This document shows, piece by piece, positions 51,401 to 60,289 of a stretch of 64,000 bases of DNA (position 1 is its first letter; every line of letters begins with the position of its first letter). The DNA is taken from NCBI RefSeq assembly GCF_019357415.1, contig NZ_CP048410.1:3498501-3562500 (forward strand). Reading direction: 5' to 3'. The notes beneath the pieces were generated by a model, which was not told where the DNA came from, did not search any database, and saw only the letters and a program-made list of their open reading frames with translations. The translations under genes were made by a program, and so were the position numbers. The DNA is from Gramella sp. MT6. Lineage in GTDB: Bacteria; Bacteroidota; Bacteroidia; Flavobacteriales; Flavobacteriaceae.

Positions 51401-52957
51401 ACTTCTGGGAGTTTTACCTATGGGCTGATCGGAAACTGTAAGAAGGTTCAGATCCTCTTTTTCACCATATGCGGATAGCCTATTTTGTATTTCAGGAGTA
51501 TTTCTGCTCACCACGCACAACTCGCCTGATTGCGGCTGAAATGAATCTGCTGATTCTCGTTTATGTTTATTCTTAGAAGTTGTGGCTGAATCGTGTAATT
51601 CATTTAAGGTGGGACTGTTCAGGTTTTCGGCATTCAAAAATTCCTGGATCGGGCCATTAAAGATCACTTCTCCTCCATGTATTCCTGCTTCGGGACCTAA
51701 TTCTACGATCCAGTCTGCTGAACGAATAAAATTTAAATCATGCTCTACAACCATTACCGTATTTCCGCGACTTATCAACCGATTCAGAATATGCCTTAAA
51801 TAGCGCTGATAATCTTCAGCTAAGCCTATGGAAGGTTCATCAAACACATATAGAATGCCTTGCAGATTGCTGTTTACCTGCCCTATCAATTTGATACGTT
51901 GGGCATCTCCAGAAGAAATATCACTGCTGGGAGTGCTTAACTTGTAATCTTCCATCCCTAATCTTATAAGATCAATCAATTGAATACAGATCTTATCAAC
52001 CAGCACATTTTCTCCTTCGACCAGCTCCTGTTTCTTAAGCCTGTCATACAGATCGTTTAGCGAAAGATCCATCCATTCCTGGAAGTTCAGTCCTTTCCAT
52101 TTAAATTTCAGATGTTCAGCTTTTATACGTGCACCATTACAACTGGGACAAATACTGGAGCTCACGAATTTCAGAATGTTCTTATTTCGATCCCGTTTTA
52201 AAATATCGGTCATGATCGGTAGTATCCCTTTATAATAACCTTCTTCGCGAGGCTTCGCTTTAAAGCCTTCCCATCTTAACCGTGACTCCAAAGTATGTTT
52301 GCCATAAAACACTTTTATGCGGTCGCTACCATTTAGAATGACATCCTTTTGCTCCTCTGAAAGTTCCTTCCAGGGCACATCCACATTAAAACCATGAACT
52401 TTACATACCTTATTTAATTCCTCCACCGTTACCTGAGAATAAACGATATAACCGTTAGGCAAGGTAGTGGTGATAGCTCCTTCTTTAAGTGTCTTACTCT
52501 CATCTCCTACTAATTTATTGATATCGATATATTCTGCATGTCCAATTCCATGACAGCGCTCGCAAGCTCCTTTGGGATGATTAAAGGAAAAGATTGATTT
52601 ACTCATGGTTTCCTTTGCGGAATATCGAGCAAATAAGATCCTGAATACAGCTGTAAGCTCTGAGAGTGTGCCGAAAGTGGCATTAATAGACTGAAAGCGT
52701 TTTGATTGCCCTACCTTGATCACTGGCGGGAGTGCTTCAATTTCATCTACCTCAGCCGTGGGTATAAGCTGTGCATTTTGCTGGTTATATGCCGGGAGGC
52801 TCTCTAAAAAATAACGATAACCCTCATTTGCGATCACATCCATGGCCAGAGATGATTTCCCGGAACCCGATAAACCGGTCACTACGATCAATTGATTTTC
52901 AGGGATGCTTAGATCAATATTTTTCAGATTATTTTGGTGGGCATTAATGATACGCAT
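48467..52957 (-). CDS. Tandem UvrA-like ATPase (four ABC halves)
   Basis: This 1496-residue protein holds two consecutive UvrA-like copies, against about 940 residues for normal UvrA. Walker A motifs occur near residue 28 (GLSGSGKS), 775 (GISGSGKSS) and 1235 (GKSGIGKTT); the second half has none. ABC signatures and Walker B motifs occur four times (SSGDAQR/FDEPSIGL, LSGGEAQR/LEEPSIGL, LSGGENQR/LDEPSAGL, LSSGEKQR/LDEPSTGL). CxxC zinc modules are repeated. Half 2 has LEEP in place of LDEP, so it is probably inactive. The UvrB-binding region is not obvious. Some UvrA-like relatives act in drug tolerance; repair is not assured. Confidence 0.82.
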   Translation of the reverse strand: MRIINAHQNNLKNIDLSIPENQLIVVTGLSGSGKSSLAMDVIANEGYRYFLESLPAYNQQNAQLIPTAEVDEIEALPPVIKVGQSKRFQSINATFGTLSELTAVFRILFARYSAKETMSKSIFSFNHPKGACERCHGIGHAEYIDINKLVGDESKTLKEGAITTTLPNGYIVYSQVTVEELNKVCKVHGFNVDVPWKELSEEQKDVILNGSDRIKVFYGKHTLESRLRWEGFKAKPREEGYYKGILPIMTDILKRDRNKNILKFVSSSICPSCNGARIKAEHLKFKWKGLNFQEWMDLSLNDLYDRLKKQELVEGENVLVDKICIQLIDLIRLGMEDYKLSTPSSDISSGDAQRIKLIGQVNSNLQGILYVFDEPSIGLAEDYQRYLRHILNRLISRGNTVMVVEHDLNFIRSADWIVELGPEAGIHGGEVIFNGPIQEFLNAENLNSPTLNELHDSATTSKNKHKRESADSFQPQSGELCVVSRNTPEIQNRLSAYGEKEDLNLLTVSDQPIGKTPRSNPATYTGLADKIRDLLAKSLEAKAQKLGKGAFSFNNKRGRCETCEGAGVITLSMNVMGTINQVCPSCNGKRFKDEVLEVHWNNKNIADIYNLSIEEAYDFFSDEKQLTKILSLMLQLGLGYIKLGQPSNTLSGGEAQRIKLTKHFAKQSKKTLLILEEPSIGLHQQNLRQLLKALHQLKAQTAGIICFENHPLFQSSCDRWVDNTIKAEPIDLKDLTEQDIDKISIKGARTHYLKDLDIELPKNQLTVFTGISGSGKSSLVIDTLHGYGLQEMTKQFSSYQQSRAGVNFQFEVENIEGLSPTICVTRKERSFTERSDIAKQTGIDKILRFVFSRKAQFEGKELSASHFSNNHELGKCAICDGIGEELLPDLNKIVLDKEKSIAEGLFEHNKALAYYGQAGSQYMAIVKELGATYGFDLKTPFKQLDDQQKEILFQGAGDKVWKADWLFKTKTREGIQEVSMKWEGLFHYLKEEYYKTRKNKHIDKLKALFSPAECSHCEGSGLKPERLAFKIGGNSIHEIKGMDFKTLEEWLSNVDKYEEIDQKLICKIQPYLINTIKRAKQLHIDHLQLNRKSTTLSGGENQRVALIKQLNSPLKGITYLLDEPSAGLSNDNIPDLINILKELIEKGNTVLVIEHNKEIILSADRLVELGPLAGKLGGYISYEGSPQDFLKQPECHPFLKAPSKKVELKAGKDHIAIKKLSKHTLVKDGLEVPVGGITAISGKSGIGKTTLVKEILIPSIQTGRPVNCESIKFPGKYEGAHYFETKKLRSHAKTLLVSYLDLLKDISKIFAAESDLKARDFSYKTKTSQCPNCKGRGFTETSLDVAANAIEKCEVCKGQRYQPHILEHTVQSKNIAEVLALNITELKEWLNEVKAPASIFQFLDQLNEIGLSHLRLDQPVQSLSSGEKQRLLLLNWLNDQAKDELYILDEPSTGLHYADIDLLYAILKKLGEQNDILIIDHNPYLLGKIGIGATLK

Positions 52958-53078
52958 ACAGGGCTATGGTTTCTATTTTGAAAAAGATAAAGATAGAAAG
53001 ATTAAAACGGCTCAAATAAAGAATTCAGGAAAGGAGATAGTGAAAATTTCTAAATGCAAAGCAGGATAATTCTTTTAG

Positions 53079-53183
53079 TTCCAACAACTAGAAAGAAAAT
53101 AGTTAACTTCACAGGAAAGAAGGTTCTAGCTTTCTGAAATTGAAAAATAATTTCTGAATCTTTAACAACCCAGACCGTTATTA
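53079..53183 (+). repeat. Orphan attC remnant
   Basis: TTCCAAC (53079-53085) followed by CTAGAAAGAAAATAGTTAAC matches subfamily B (R'', then GTTAGAAAGAAAATAATTAAC in attC4), and CAGACCGTTATTA at 53171-53183 matches the R' end. The left arm and most of the right arm are lost. It lies 22 kb from the end of the array and directly precedes a lipoprotein gene. Confidence 0.5.
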
Positions 53184-53194
53184 ATATAAGGTAT

Positions 53195-53701
53195 ATGAGA
53201 CCACAAGCTTTAATTTTAATGATCTTGCTACTAATTCTAAGTTGCCAAAATTCAAAAAGATCAGAATTAGAAAAGGAAAATGATGTTTTTGAACAATCAT
53301 TTTCAGACTACAAGGAATTAGCTATTTTAAAGGACTATCAAAAGGTCACAGATACTTCCTATATCAAAAATGGCATGGAACCAACTCATCGCATTACTCA
53401 TTTCAGAAAAAATGAGAAAAATCTAATTCTCCTTTCCAGTATTACTTTTGATGATAATTACCAGGAGGTTTTATTGCCACTTGACACTCTCAAGATTCCG
53501 AATCTTGAGCAAGATACCTATATTACAATAGGATACTGTGAAATGAGCAATATGCTTCCGGAAGAAATTATAGCTATTGTTGAAAAGACGGATAGAGATA
53601 CCATTCAAAAAGTAATGAGAGCCTGGAAGGCTGATTATTCAAAAAGTGAAATAGAAGAAATCCAGGATATTGAGGATATCATTTGTCTTAATCAAGGTTA
53701 A
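53195..53701 (+). CDS. Small lipoprotein of unknown function
   Basis: This 168-residue protein has a lipobox (LLLILSC, Cys near 17) and a charged mature part without recognised motifs. Its ATG lies 12 bases after the R'-like end of an orphan attC remnant, so it may be a stranded cassette gene, comparable to the lipoproteins of cassettes 9 and 11. No matching downstream attC was found. Confidence 0.65.
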   Translation: MRPQALILMILLLILSCQNSKRSELEKENDVFEQSFSDYKELAILKDYQKVTDTSYIKNGMEPTHRITHFRKNEKNLILLSSITFDDNYQEVLLPLDTLKIPNLEQDTYITIGYCEMSNMLPEEIIAIVEKTDRDTIQKVMRAWKADYSKSEIEEIQDIEDIICLNQG

Positions 53702-53816
53702 AACTGAATTAATTTTAATCAACTATCCAGAAAAGAATTAAATTCATCTTCTGGAGAATCCCAGGATTTTATTCCTTAAAATATTATAGAATAGTGCTTT
53801 TAAATCAATATAGAAT

Positions 53817-54533
53817 ATGAAGAAATCATACGCGATCATTATTTTTTTAATTTCATTTATCACTAGTGCTCAAAATGTTAAAACCTCGAATACTCTGGAA
53901 GTGGTGGGATTTGCAAAAGTTGCTATTACTCCAGATATCGGAATTCTGAATATCAATATCACTAATATCGACAGTCTTTTTAGTCAATCTATAAATGGTC
54001 TGAATCAAAAATCCACAGCGATCAGTGATCAACTTTCTGAAATTGGATTCCAGCGCTCTTCGATTAGAACAAATAATTTTGAGGTTCATAAAAATACGGT
54101 ATACAGAGATAACAAAAATGTTGATAGTGGCTACATAGCAAGCCAGCAGATACAGCTAGAATTTAAAAATGATAAGGATAATATTTCCAGGATCCTGAAA
54201 CAATTTTCAGGTAGTAGATCTCAAGTTGACCTCAATTTCAATTTTAAACTATCAGATACCTTAAAAAGAAGTGTTCAAAAGGAAATAATTAAACTTGCAA
54301 CTAAAGATGCCTTCGATAAAGCTAAATTAATTAGCGAAGCTTCTGAAATAGAGAAGGGACAGGTTGTGAAAATTAATTATGGGAATAACTTTAACGGCGG
54401 AATGAGATTGTACAATAACGATCAGGGTTTGAATGAAATAGTAATTAGAGGAAAAAGTGATCTTTCTAATGGTTTCACCCCCAGTGATGTGGTTTATACC
54501 GATAATATACTGGTTACCTGGGACCTGAAATAG
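53817..54533 (+). CDS. SIMPL domain (DUF541) periplasmic protein
   Basis: This 238-residue protein has a signal peptide (residues 1-18, TSA-QN) and a SIMPL/DUF541 domain: LEVVGFAKVAITPDIGILNI at the start, a middle LKQFSGSRSQVDLNFNFKLSD and the final VTWDLK. SIMPL proteins form oligomeric periplasmic or surface assemblies of poorly known function. It stands alone, after the lipoprotein gene with 115 bases between. Confidence 0.85.
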   Translation: MKKSYAIIIFLISFITSAQNVKTSNTLEVVGFAKVAITPDIGILNINITNIDSLFSQSINGLNQKSTAISDQLSEIGFQRSSIRTNNFEVHKNTVYRDNKNVDSGYIASQQIQLEFKNDKDNISRILKQFSGSRSQVDLNFNFKLSDTLKRSVQKEIIKLATKDAFDKAKLISEASEIEKGQVVKINYGNNFNGGMRLYNNDQGLNEIVIRGKSDLSNGFTPSDVVYTDNILVTWDLK

Positions 54534-54686
54534 CTATATTAAGATCACTACCTAATCGACATAAGATCATTAAGTTTTATTTCACTTTGAAGATATTTTT
54601 TTGATTTTGTAATTAATCTAGCGCCTAAATCTATTAGGACTGGAACGGAATTTTAGTATTAACTTGAATACTCTAAATACATTATT

Positions 54687-55076
54687 ATGAAAAGAGTATT
54701 AATTTCGAACGGAAATCCATTAGAAGATATAATCGGGTTCAGTAGGGCGGTAAAAGTGGGACCTTATATCACAGTTGGAGGAACAGCACCTGTAGATAAA
54801 AACGGAAAAACCGTGGGAGCTGGTGACATAAAAGTACAGACCAGAAAATGTATCGAAATTATACAGGCAGCTCTGAAACAAGCGGGATCTGGATTAGATG
54901 ATGTAGTGCGAACAAGAATTCTTCTAACAGACATAAATGATTGGAAAGCCGCTATAGAAGTTAGATCTGAATTTTTCAGGAAGATCAAACCGGTGGATAC
55001 GATTATGCAGGTAAGCAGATTCGTTAATCCGGAATGGTTGATAGAGATCGAAGCAGACGCGATTATAGATAATTAA
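54687..55076 (+). CDS. RidA family enamine/imine deaminase
   Basis: This 129-residue protein of the RidA (YjgF/UK114) family shows the N-terminal SNGNPLEDIIGFSRAVKVG, the trimer-interface motif VRTRILLTDINDW with the Arg near 73, and the C-terminal EIEADAII with the conserved Glu. RidA hydrolyses reactive 2-aminoacrylate-like enamines. Some residues of the typical motif (such as PMQVSRF) differ, so it may be a Rid2/Rid-like branch. It stands alone. Confidence 0.85.
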   Translation: MKRVLISNGNPLEDIIGFSRAVKVGPYITVGGTAPVDKNGKTVGAGDIKVQTRKCIEIIQAALKQAGSGLDDVVRTRILLTDINDWKAAIEVRSEFFRKIKPVDTIMQVSRFVNPEWLIEIEADAIIDN

Positions 55077-55164
55077 AAAATAATAATCAGAAAGAAGAAC
55101 GCATTTAAGTCTTTCAACTTTCTTTTCAAAATAGGTAAGCATTTCAAACTTTTATTACCAAAAT

Positions 55165-55542
55165 ATGTTCCCTAAAGAATTATATGAATTTTTAGCTAAG
55201 CATACCCTTATCGAAATAAAGGGAGGCATAACCAGAGATAGCTTTTTAAAGATCTGGATGGTAGAGGTAGACAAAAGGCTTTTTGCAAGAAGCTGGAATA
55301 AAAGTGAAAAAAGCTGGTTCACTGAATTTCAGAGAACGGGTGTAGGAGAAATTAAATATGGTGAGGAAGTAATCAGGGTCCAGGGTGAAAAAATTGATGC
55401 CGAAAACCCGATCAACCACAAAATTAGCCAGGCCTATATTAAAAAATATAACCAGCCCGAAAATCTTAAATATTCACAAGGAATATCACAACCTGAGTAT
55501 TTTGACTATACAATGGAATTTTCTTTGTATGATAATCCATAG
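55165..55542 (+). CDS. DUF2255 family protein
   Basis: This 125-residue soluble protein fits the DUF2255 pattern: KRLFARSWNKSEKSWFTEF with the Arg-Ser-Trp block, then GVGEIKYGEEVIRVQG and a C-terminal YIKKYNQPENLKY. The family has a split-barrel-like layout seen in deazaflavin-dependent nitroreductase relatives, but no activity is established. It stands alone. Confidence 0.65.
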   Translation: MFPKELYEFLAKHTLIEIKGGITRDSFLKIWMVEVDKRLFARSWNKSEKSWFTEFQRTGVGEIKYGEEVIRVQGEKIDAENPINHKISQAYIKKYNQPENLKYSQGISQPEYFDYTMEFSLYDNP

Positions 55543-55624
55543 CTCAGTACTTCACTTCCCAATTTTAAAAAGTGATTTCTTAATTGCTTGATAACCCAAA
55601 AGTTAACACAATATGTGATTGCAG

Positions 55625-55762
55625 TTAAACTGAAGGTCTATCATTACTATCCTGTACAATTTCCTTTTGAGCTTTAAGAATAGTCTGATCAAAATAGACA
55701 CCATCGCTATGCATATCGGCAAGCACAAAACTCTCTCTGAAGTTTTTTTGATTTGTTTCCAT
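55625..55762 (-). CDS. Candidate 45-residue small protein
   Basis: ATG 55760-55762 starts a 45-residue minus-strand frame (METNQKNFRESF, LADMHSDGVYFDQTILKAQK) ending at TAA 55625. The composition is gene-like and no membrane helix is present. A 10-base perfect inverted repeat lies 11 bases upstream, as expected for a regulated promoter or operator. I do not recognise the family. Confidence 0.45.
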   Translation of the reverse strand: METNQKNFRESFVLADMHSDGVYFDQTILKAQKEIVQDSNDRPSV

Positions 55763-55772
55763 TTTTTATTTT

Positions 55773-55797
55773 AAATATAAACATTTTGTTTATATTT
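55773..55797. promoter_or_regulatory. Perfect palindrome upstream of the small ORF
   Basis: The arms AAATATAAAC (55773-55782) and GTTTATATTT (55788-55797) flank ATTTT. This is a candidate repressor operator next to the start of the small minus-strand ORF at 55762, in the 450-base space before the amidohydrolase gene. Confidence 0.5.
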
Positions 55798-56002
55798 TTA
55801 ATGAATTAATTAAACAAAATAATTGCTTTTAACATATTTTTCATTTGTAATTTATTGAAGATCAATAAATACTACTTCAAAAAAGAATTTAAAATGAATA
55901 TCCATAGAGTTATTTCAATGATCCTAAGGTTAATAAAAAATCGCTTCTTATATTTAACATGCTGATTTACAGTTCACAGCAAGCATTTTAAATACCGTGA
56001 TT

Positions 56003-57709
56003 ATGAAAATTACCTTAGCCTTTTTAGCTCTTCTAGTTTATTGCTTGCCATTTCTGAACTTACTCAATGCTCAGGAGTCAAACACTCGAGTCACAATATT
56101 TCATAGTGGAGATATTATAACTATGGCTGGTGATCTGCCTTCATACGCAGAAGCGCTCGTCATTAATGGTGAAATCATTACTTATGTAGGTAATTTAAAT
56201 GGAGCTAAAGAGAATGCCGGTAATGATTTCCTGGAGGTCGATCTAAAAGGTAAAACTTTGCTTCCGGGGCTAATCGATGGTCATGCACATTTCAGCAATT
56301 TTGCTTCACAGGCGATTGGTGCCATACTCCTACCCTCTCCAGATGCCGATGCCGACAATATCCCGAAGATCATAGAAATTCTAAAAAAATGGGATACTCC
56401 TGAAAACAGGGAATTGACCGGTTGGATTTTCGGTACCGGCTTCGACGATTCCGTATTAGAAGAAAAGCGTTTTCCAACCAAACATGACCTTGATAAAGTT
56501 ACTACCGAATACCCGATTATGATCACTCATATTTCGGGACATTTTGCTGTTGTAAATTCTAAAGGACTGGAAAAATTAGGCATCACTGCAGCTACCGAAA
56601 ATCCCGAAGGAGGCCTGATAAGGCGTGAAAAAGATTCCAATGAGCCTAACGGGGTATTAGAGGAACTTGCTGCCATCCCCTTTATGCTGGATGCTATAGC
56701 TCCAAAATCTCCAGAGGCCAATTTTAAATTTTTTGAGGCAGGCCAGGAAATGGCCCTTTCATATGGATATACCACTGCCCAGGAAGGAAGAACTATGCAG
56801 AATGCAGATTACTTAATAGAGATGGCTGAAGCCGGAAACCTGAAACTGGATGTTGTAAGTTATGTAGATTATCTATTTACAGATAAATATCTAACAACGA
56901 AATGGTATGACAGGGACTATAATAATCATTTCAGATTCGGGGGTATGAAGCTAACTCTTGATGGTTCACCCCAGGGAAGAACGGCCTGGAGAACAGAACC
57001 ATATTTAATTCCACCAGACGGAGCTGAAAAAGATTATTCAGGATATCCTGCAATTCCAAATGATGAAGACGTAAGCACTCTCTATAGAAAAGCCCTTGAA
57101 AATAACTGGCAAACACTTACCCATGCTAATGGAGATGCTGCTATGGATCAAATGATTCGAACGTTAAAACCGCTTCTTAAAGAATATGGTAATGAAGAAA
57201 GAAGGTTTGTGCTCATACACGGGCAGTACGTTCGTGATGACCAGCTTGATGACTTTAGCGAAATGAGAGTAATAGGATCTTTATTCCCGCTTCATACTTT
57301 TTATTGGGGTGACTGGCACAAGCAAATTATTGGGAATGAACTTGGTAATAAAATAAGCCCAATGAGAACTGCCCTGGATAAAGGCATGAAGGTTACAGTA
57401 CATTCTGATGCCCCAGTAGCTCTGCCTAATTTAATGCGGGTAGTATGGACTGCGGTGGAACGTACTTCCAGATCTGGAACTATCATTGGGGAAAATGAGC
57501 GTCTAACCCCTTATGAAGCATTAAAAGCAATTACCGCCTGGAGTGCATACCAGCATTTTGAAGAAGATAGAAAAGGTACTTTGGAAGTAGGAAAACTTGC
57601 CGACCTGGTCATTCTGGATAATAATCCGCTTAAGGTCCAGAAGGATAAAATAAAAGATATCGTGGTTTTAGAAACCATCAAAAATGGGGTTTCAGTATAT
57701 CAAAAATAA
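56003..57709 (+). CDS. Secreted amidohydrolase (YtcJ-like, amidohydrolase-3)
   Basis: This protein of about 568 residues has a signal peptide (ATG 56003; residues 1-23, LNA-QE) and an amidohydrolase-3 domain. Visible ligands are DGHAHFS (HxH), the His in LIHGQYVRDDQ, ANGDAA, and the late Asp in VTVHSDAPVAL. The C-terminal segment GTLEVGKLADLVILDNNPL is characteristic of this family. It would hydrolyse an amide or related C-N bond outside the cytosol; the substrate is unknown. Confidence 0.85.
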   Translation: MKITLAFLALLVYCLPFLNLLNAQESNTRVTIFHSGDIITMAGDLPSYAEALVINGEIITYVGNLNGAKENAGNDFLEVDLKGKTLLPGLIDGHAHFSNFASQAIGAILLPSPDADADNIPKIIEILKKWDTPENRELTGWIFGTGFDDSVLEEKRFPTKHDLDKVTTEYPIMITHISGHFAVVNSKGLEKLGITAATENPEGGLIRREKDSNEPNGVLEELAAIPFMLDAIAPKSPEANFKFFEAGQEMALSYGYTTAQEGRTMQNADYLIEMAEAGNLKLDVVSYVDYLFTDKYLTTKWYDRDYNNHFRFGGMKLTLDGSPQGRTAWRTEPYLIPPDGAEKDYSGYPAIPNDEDVSTLYRKALENNWQTLTHANGDAAMDQMIRTLKPLLKEYGNEERRFVLIHGQYVRDDQLDDFSEMRVIGSLFPLHTFYWGDWHKQIIGNELGNKISPMRTALDKGMKVTVHSDAPVALPNLMRVVWTAVERTSRSGTIIGENERLTPYEALKAITAWSAYQHFEEDRKGTLEVGKLADLVILDNNPLKVQKDKIKDIVVLETIKNGVSVYQK

Positions 57710-57773
57710 GTTGAAATAAAATTTTATATCTTTAAGAAAGGAATAACTCCTTCATTTTCAAATATTTTAAAAT

Positions 57774-58067
57774 ATGTCTGTTGAAAGGGGGCCAAAAAGC
57801 CTTCATGAACATAACAAATCTTTGCTGTATTCCAATCGACCAAAGTTTAAGGAAGATATAAGGGAAAATATCTATCTGGATAAAATTAGAAATGATGGAA
57901 TTGGGATTGATAGGATCGATGAAAATCAGCTTAAGAAAGTAATAACCCAAATAAGGCTTAATGCGAAAAAGGAGTTATATCGACAATATAAAATGCTCAC
58001 TGTTTCAATTTTTATTGCCATAGTTATTATGATCTTTCTCAAAGATTACCTGGATCAACGATTTTAA
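57774..58067 (+). CDS. Small tail-anchored membrane protein
   Basis: This 97-residue protein has a charged N-terminal part (residues 1-70, with RIDENQLKKVITQIRLN) and one C-terminal hydrophobic helix (about 75-92, VSIFIAIVIMIFL). It is a likely inner-membrane tail-anchored protein. I do not recognise the family. It follows the amidohydrolase gene by 64 bases and may share its transcript. Confidence 0.55.
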   Translation: MSVERGPKSLHEHNKSLLYSNRPKFKEDIRENIYLDKIRNDGIGIDRIDENQLKKVITQIRLNAKKELYRQYKMLTVSIFIAIVIMIFLKDYLDQRF

Positions 58068-58308
58068 CCAAAAAAATACTTTTAACCATTCTCTCTCCAT
58101 TTTTGGATAAAACCTGCCCTTCTTATTCCCTTCATGTTCTTGCAGAACATTTCTATATTTTACTTTTCTAACATGGCCTATCGATGTATTTATTTCAATA
58201 ATAAATGAATTTTTATTCCTCTATTTTCATTTATAAAAAAATAAAAGTCAAGTAATTAAAACCTAAATCGTTAAATTTAAGACAGTTAAGTCAATAAATC
58301 AAAAAGAT

Positions 58309-58719
58309 ATGAAAATGAGATATTTACTGTTGTTCGTTTTTTTTATTTCTATGTCGGGATATTCCCAGGATGAATCATGGAAGAAGGTTGGGGAAAAGTT
58401 AGTGGCTTTTAAAAGCGAAAAAGATAATGTACAATTAACCGGAAATGAGCGCAATATAGACAAGATCAAGATAAAATGTGTTCAGGGCACCCTGCAATTA
58501 AAAAAAGTTACCATAGTAATGGACAATGGTGAAAAAAAGGAATATGATGCCAGGGGTATTGGGATACTGACCAAGGGAATGTCTTCCTCAAATTTCGCTG
58601 TTCCTAACAAAAACGAAAAAGTAAAAAGACTGGAACTGGAATATGATTCCAAAGGGGCCATGGTAGTGAACAAAAGAGCGAAAGTTGAGATTTGGGGTAA
58701 AAAAGATAAAGATGATTGA
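58309..58719 (+). CDS. DUF2541-like secreted protein
   Basis: This 136-residue protein has a signal peptide (1-19, GYS-QD) and a beta-rich domain matching the DUF2541 pattern: IDKIKIKCVQGTLQLKKVTI, then GIGILTKGMSSS and the final KVEIWGKK. The family is periplasmic and of unknown function. It precedes the AtoE gene by 41 bases and may be cotranscribed. Confidence 0.7.
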   Translation: MKMRYLLLFVFFISMSGYSQDESWKKVGEKLVAFKSEKDNVQLTGNERNIDKIKIKCVQGTLQLKKVTIVMDNGEKKEYDARGIGILTKGMSSSNFAVPNKNEKVKRLELEYDSKGAMVVNKRAKVEIWGKKDKDD

Positions 58720-58760
58720 AAGTTAGATCAAACCGCCAACTTTAATTTTATAACCTCAAA

Positions 58761-60158
58761 ATGATCGAAAAACTTGGAGAAAAGTTAACGTACATATATT
58801 TGAAATATATGCCAAATGCGTTTGTCTTTGCTATTCTCCTCACGCTTATCACAGGTATTGGAGCCTATTTATGGCTAGAAGTTACTGCATTGGACATTAT
58901 CATATCCTGGTATGACGGCTTTTTTGACCTTCTAGCCTTCGCGATGCAAATAGTTTTAATTGTAATTACAGGTTATAGTATAGCCCTTTCTCCTGTCATT
59001 AAAAAAGGGATCGACTCCCTGTCCAGGCATATTAATTCACCCAGTCAGGTTTATTTTATCGTAGTTTTTATTGGATTATTATTTACTCTTATCAGTTTTG
59101 GATGGATAGTTATTACCTGCGTTCTGGCCAGGGAACTGGCTCTTCGTGTAAAAGGGGTTAATTATCCATTCCTTACTGCCTGCGTTTATTTTTCAGCGAA
59201 TACCTGGGTTTCAGGTTTTAGCAGTTCTATTCCATTATTGCTGAATACTGAAAATAATTTTTTAATCCAGTCTGGTATTCTGGATAAAGTGATCCCAACT
59301 TCCTACACGCTGGGTTCTACTTTAAATATTACAATGATCTTTACTTTACTAATCCTTGCTCCTCTTGCAATTCTAATTTTAAGACCGAAAAATACCAGAG
59401 ATAAAGAAATTAGTGACCTAATGATTTCGAAAGAGACTTCGAATAATCTGACCATTAAAGAGGAGGCCCAGAGCCTGAAATTGCCTTTCAGGTCCTATTC
59501 AGATAAAATGAATAACAGTTACGTTCTTCAAATGATCATAGTAATAATGGGGCTGTCATATATTGTTTATCATTTTAGCTCAAAGGGGTTCGATCTTAAT
59601 TTTAATATCATGATTTTCATTTTCATTATAACTGGCTTATTGCTGCATAAAACACCTATGCGCTATGTAATTTCCATGAAAAGATCCAGTAGTAATGTTT
59701 CAGGAATATTATTTCAGTATCCTTTCTATGCTGGTATTATGGGGATTATGCTATATACAGGATTAGGAGAAAAGCTGGGGCAATTAATGGCCTCTCAGGC
59801 AAACATAGACTCCTATCCTTTTTATGCTTATTTGACCGGTGGGCTCGTGAATTTTGCCATACCTTCGGCTGGTGGAGAATTCGCTGTGGTTGGCCCCAGT
59901 ATCATCAATGCGGTGAAAGAAATTGGTATTGGATTACCTGCCGAGCAAGTTACAGAGATAATTTCACGGGCTTCGCTGGCCGTTGCCTATGGTGAAAGCC
60001 TAAGCAATCTTCTGCAGCCATTTTATTTACTTTTAGTATTGCCTATAATGGCTGCTGGAATTAAAATCCAGGCCAGGGACATCATGGGTTACCTGGTCCT
60101 ACCCTTTATAATATTTTTTATTATCCAGTCCCTACTCGTACTCTATTGTCCCATGTGA
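58761..60158 (+). CDS. AtoE-type short-chain fatty acid transporter
   Basis: This 465-residue protein has about twelve hydrophobic helices and resembles the AtoE family (TIGR00366): LGEKLTYIYLKYMPNAFVFA at the start, NFAIPSAGGEFAVVGPSI near residue 370, and QVTEIISRASLAVAYGESLSNL. It would carry short-chain fatty acids such as butyrate or acetoacetate across the inner membrane. No partner transferase gene is adjacent. Confidence 0.85.
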   Translation: MIEKLGEKLTYIYLKYMPNAFVFAILLTLITGIGAYLWLEVTALDIIISWYDGFFDLLAFAMQIVLIVITGYSIALSPVIKKGIDSLSRHINSPSQVYFIVVFIGLLFTLISFGWIVITCVLARELALRVKGVNYPFLTACVYFSANTWVSGFSSSIPLLLNTENNFLIQSGILDKVIPTSYTLGSTLNITMIFTLLILAPLAILILRPKNTRDKEISDLMISKETSNNLTIKEEAQSLKLPFRSYSDKMNNSYVLQMIIVIMGLSYIVYHFSSKGFDLNFNIMIFIFIITGLLLHKTPMRYVISMKRSSSNVSGILFQYPFYAGIMGIMLYTGLGEKLGQLMASQANIDSYPFYAYLTGGLVNFAIPSAGGEFAVVGPSIINAVKEIGIGLPAEQVTEIISRASLAVAYGESLSNLLQPFYLLLVLPIMAAGIKIQARDIMGYLVLPFIIFFIIQSLLVLYCPM

Positions 60159-60289
60159 AAAATTAAAACTTCTGAAGTCCTGCTGGTAAAAAAATATAAT
60201 TACATCTGAATTAAGATTCTTTCAGAAAAGAATAGAAAAATCCAAAAGAAGACTTAATTTACTGGTGTCCAAAGGATAAAATATAAATT

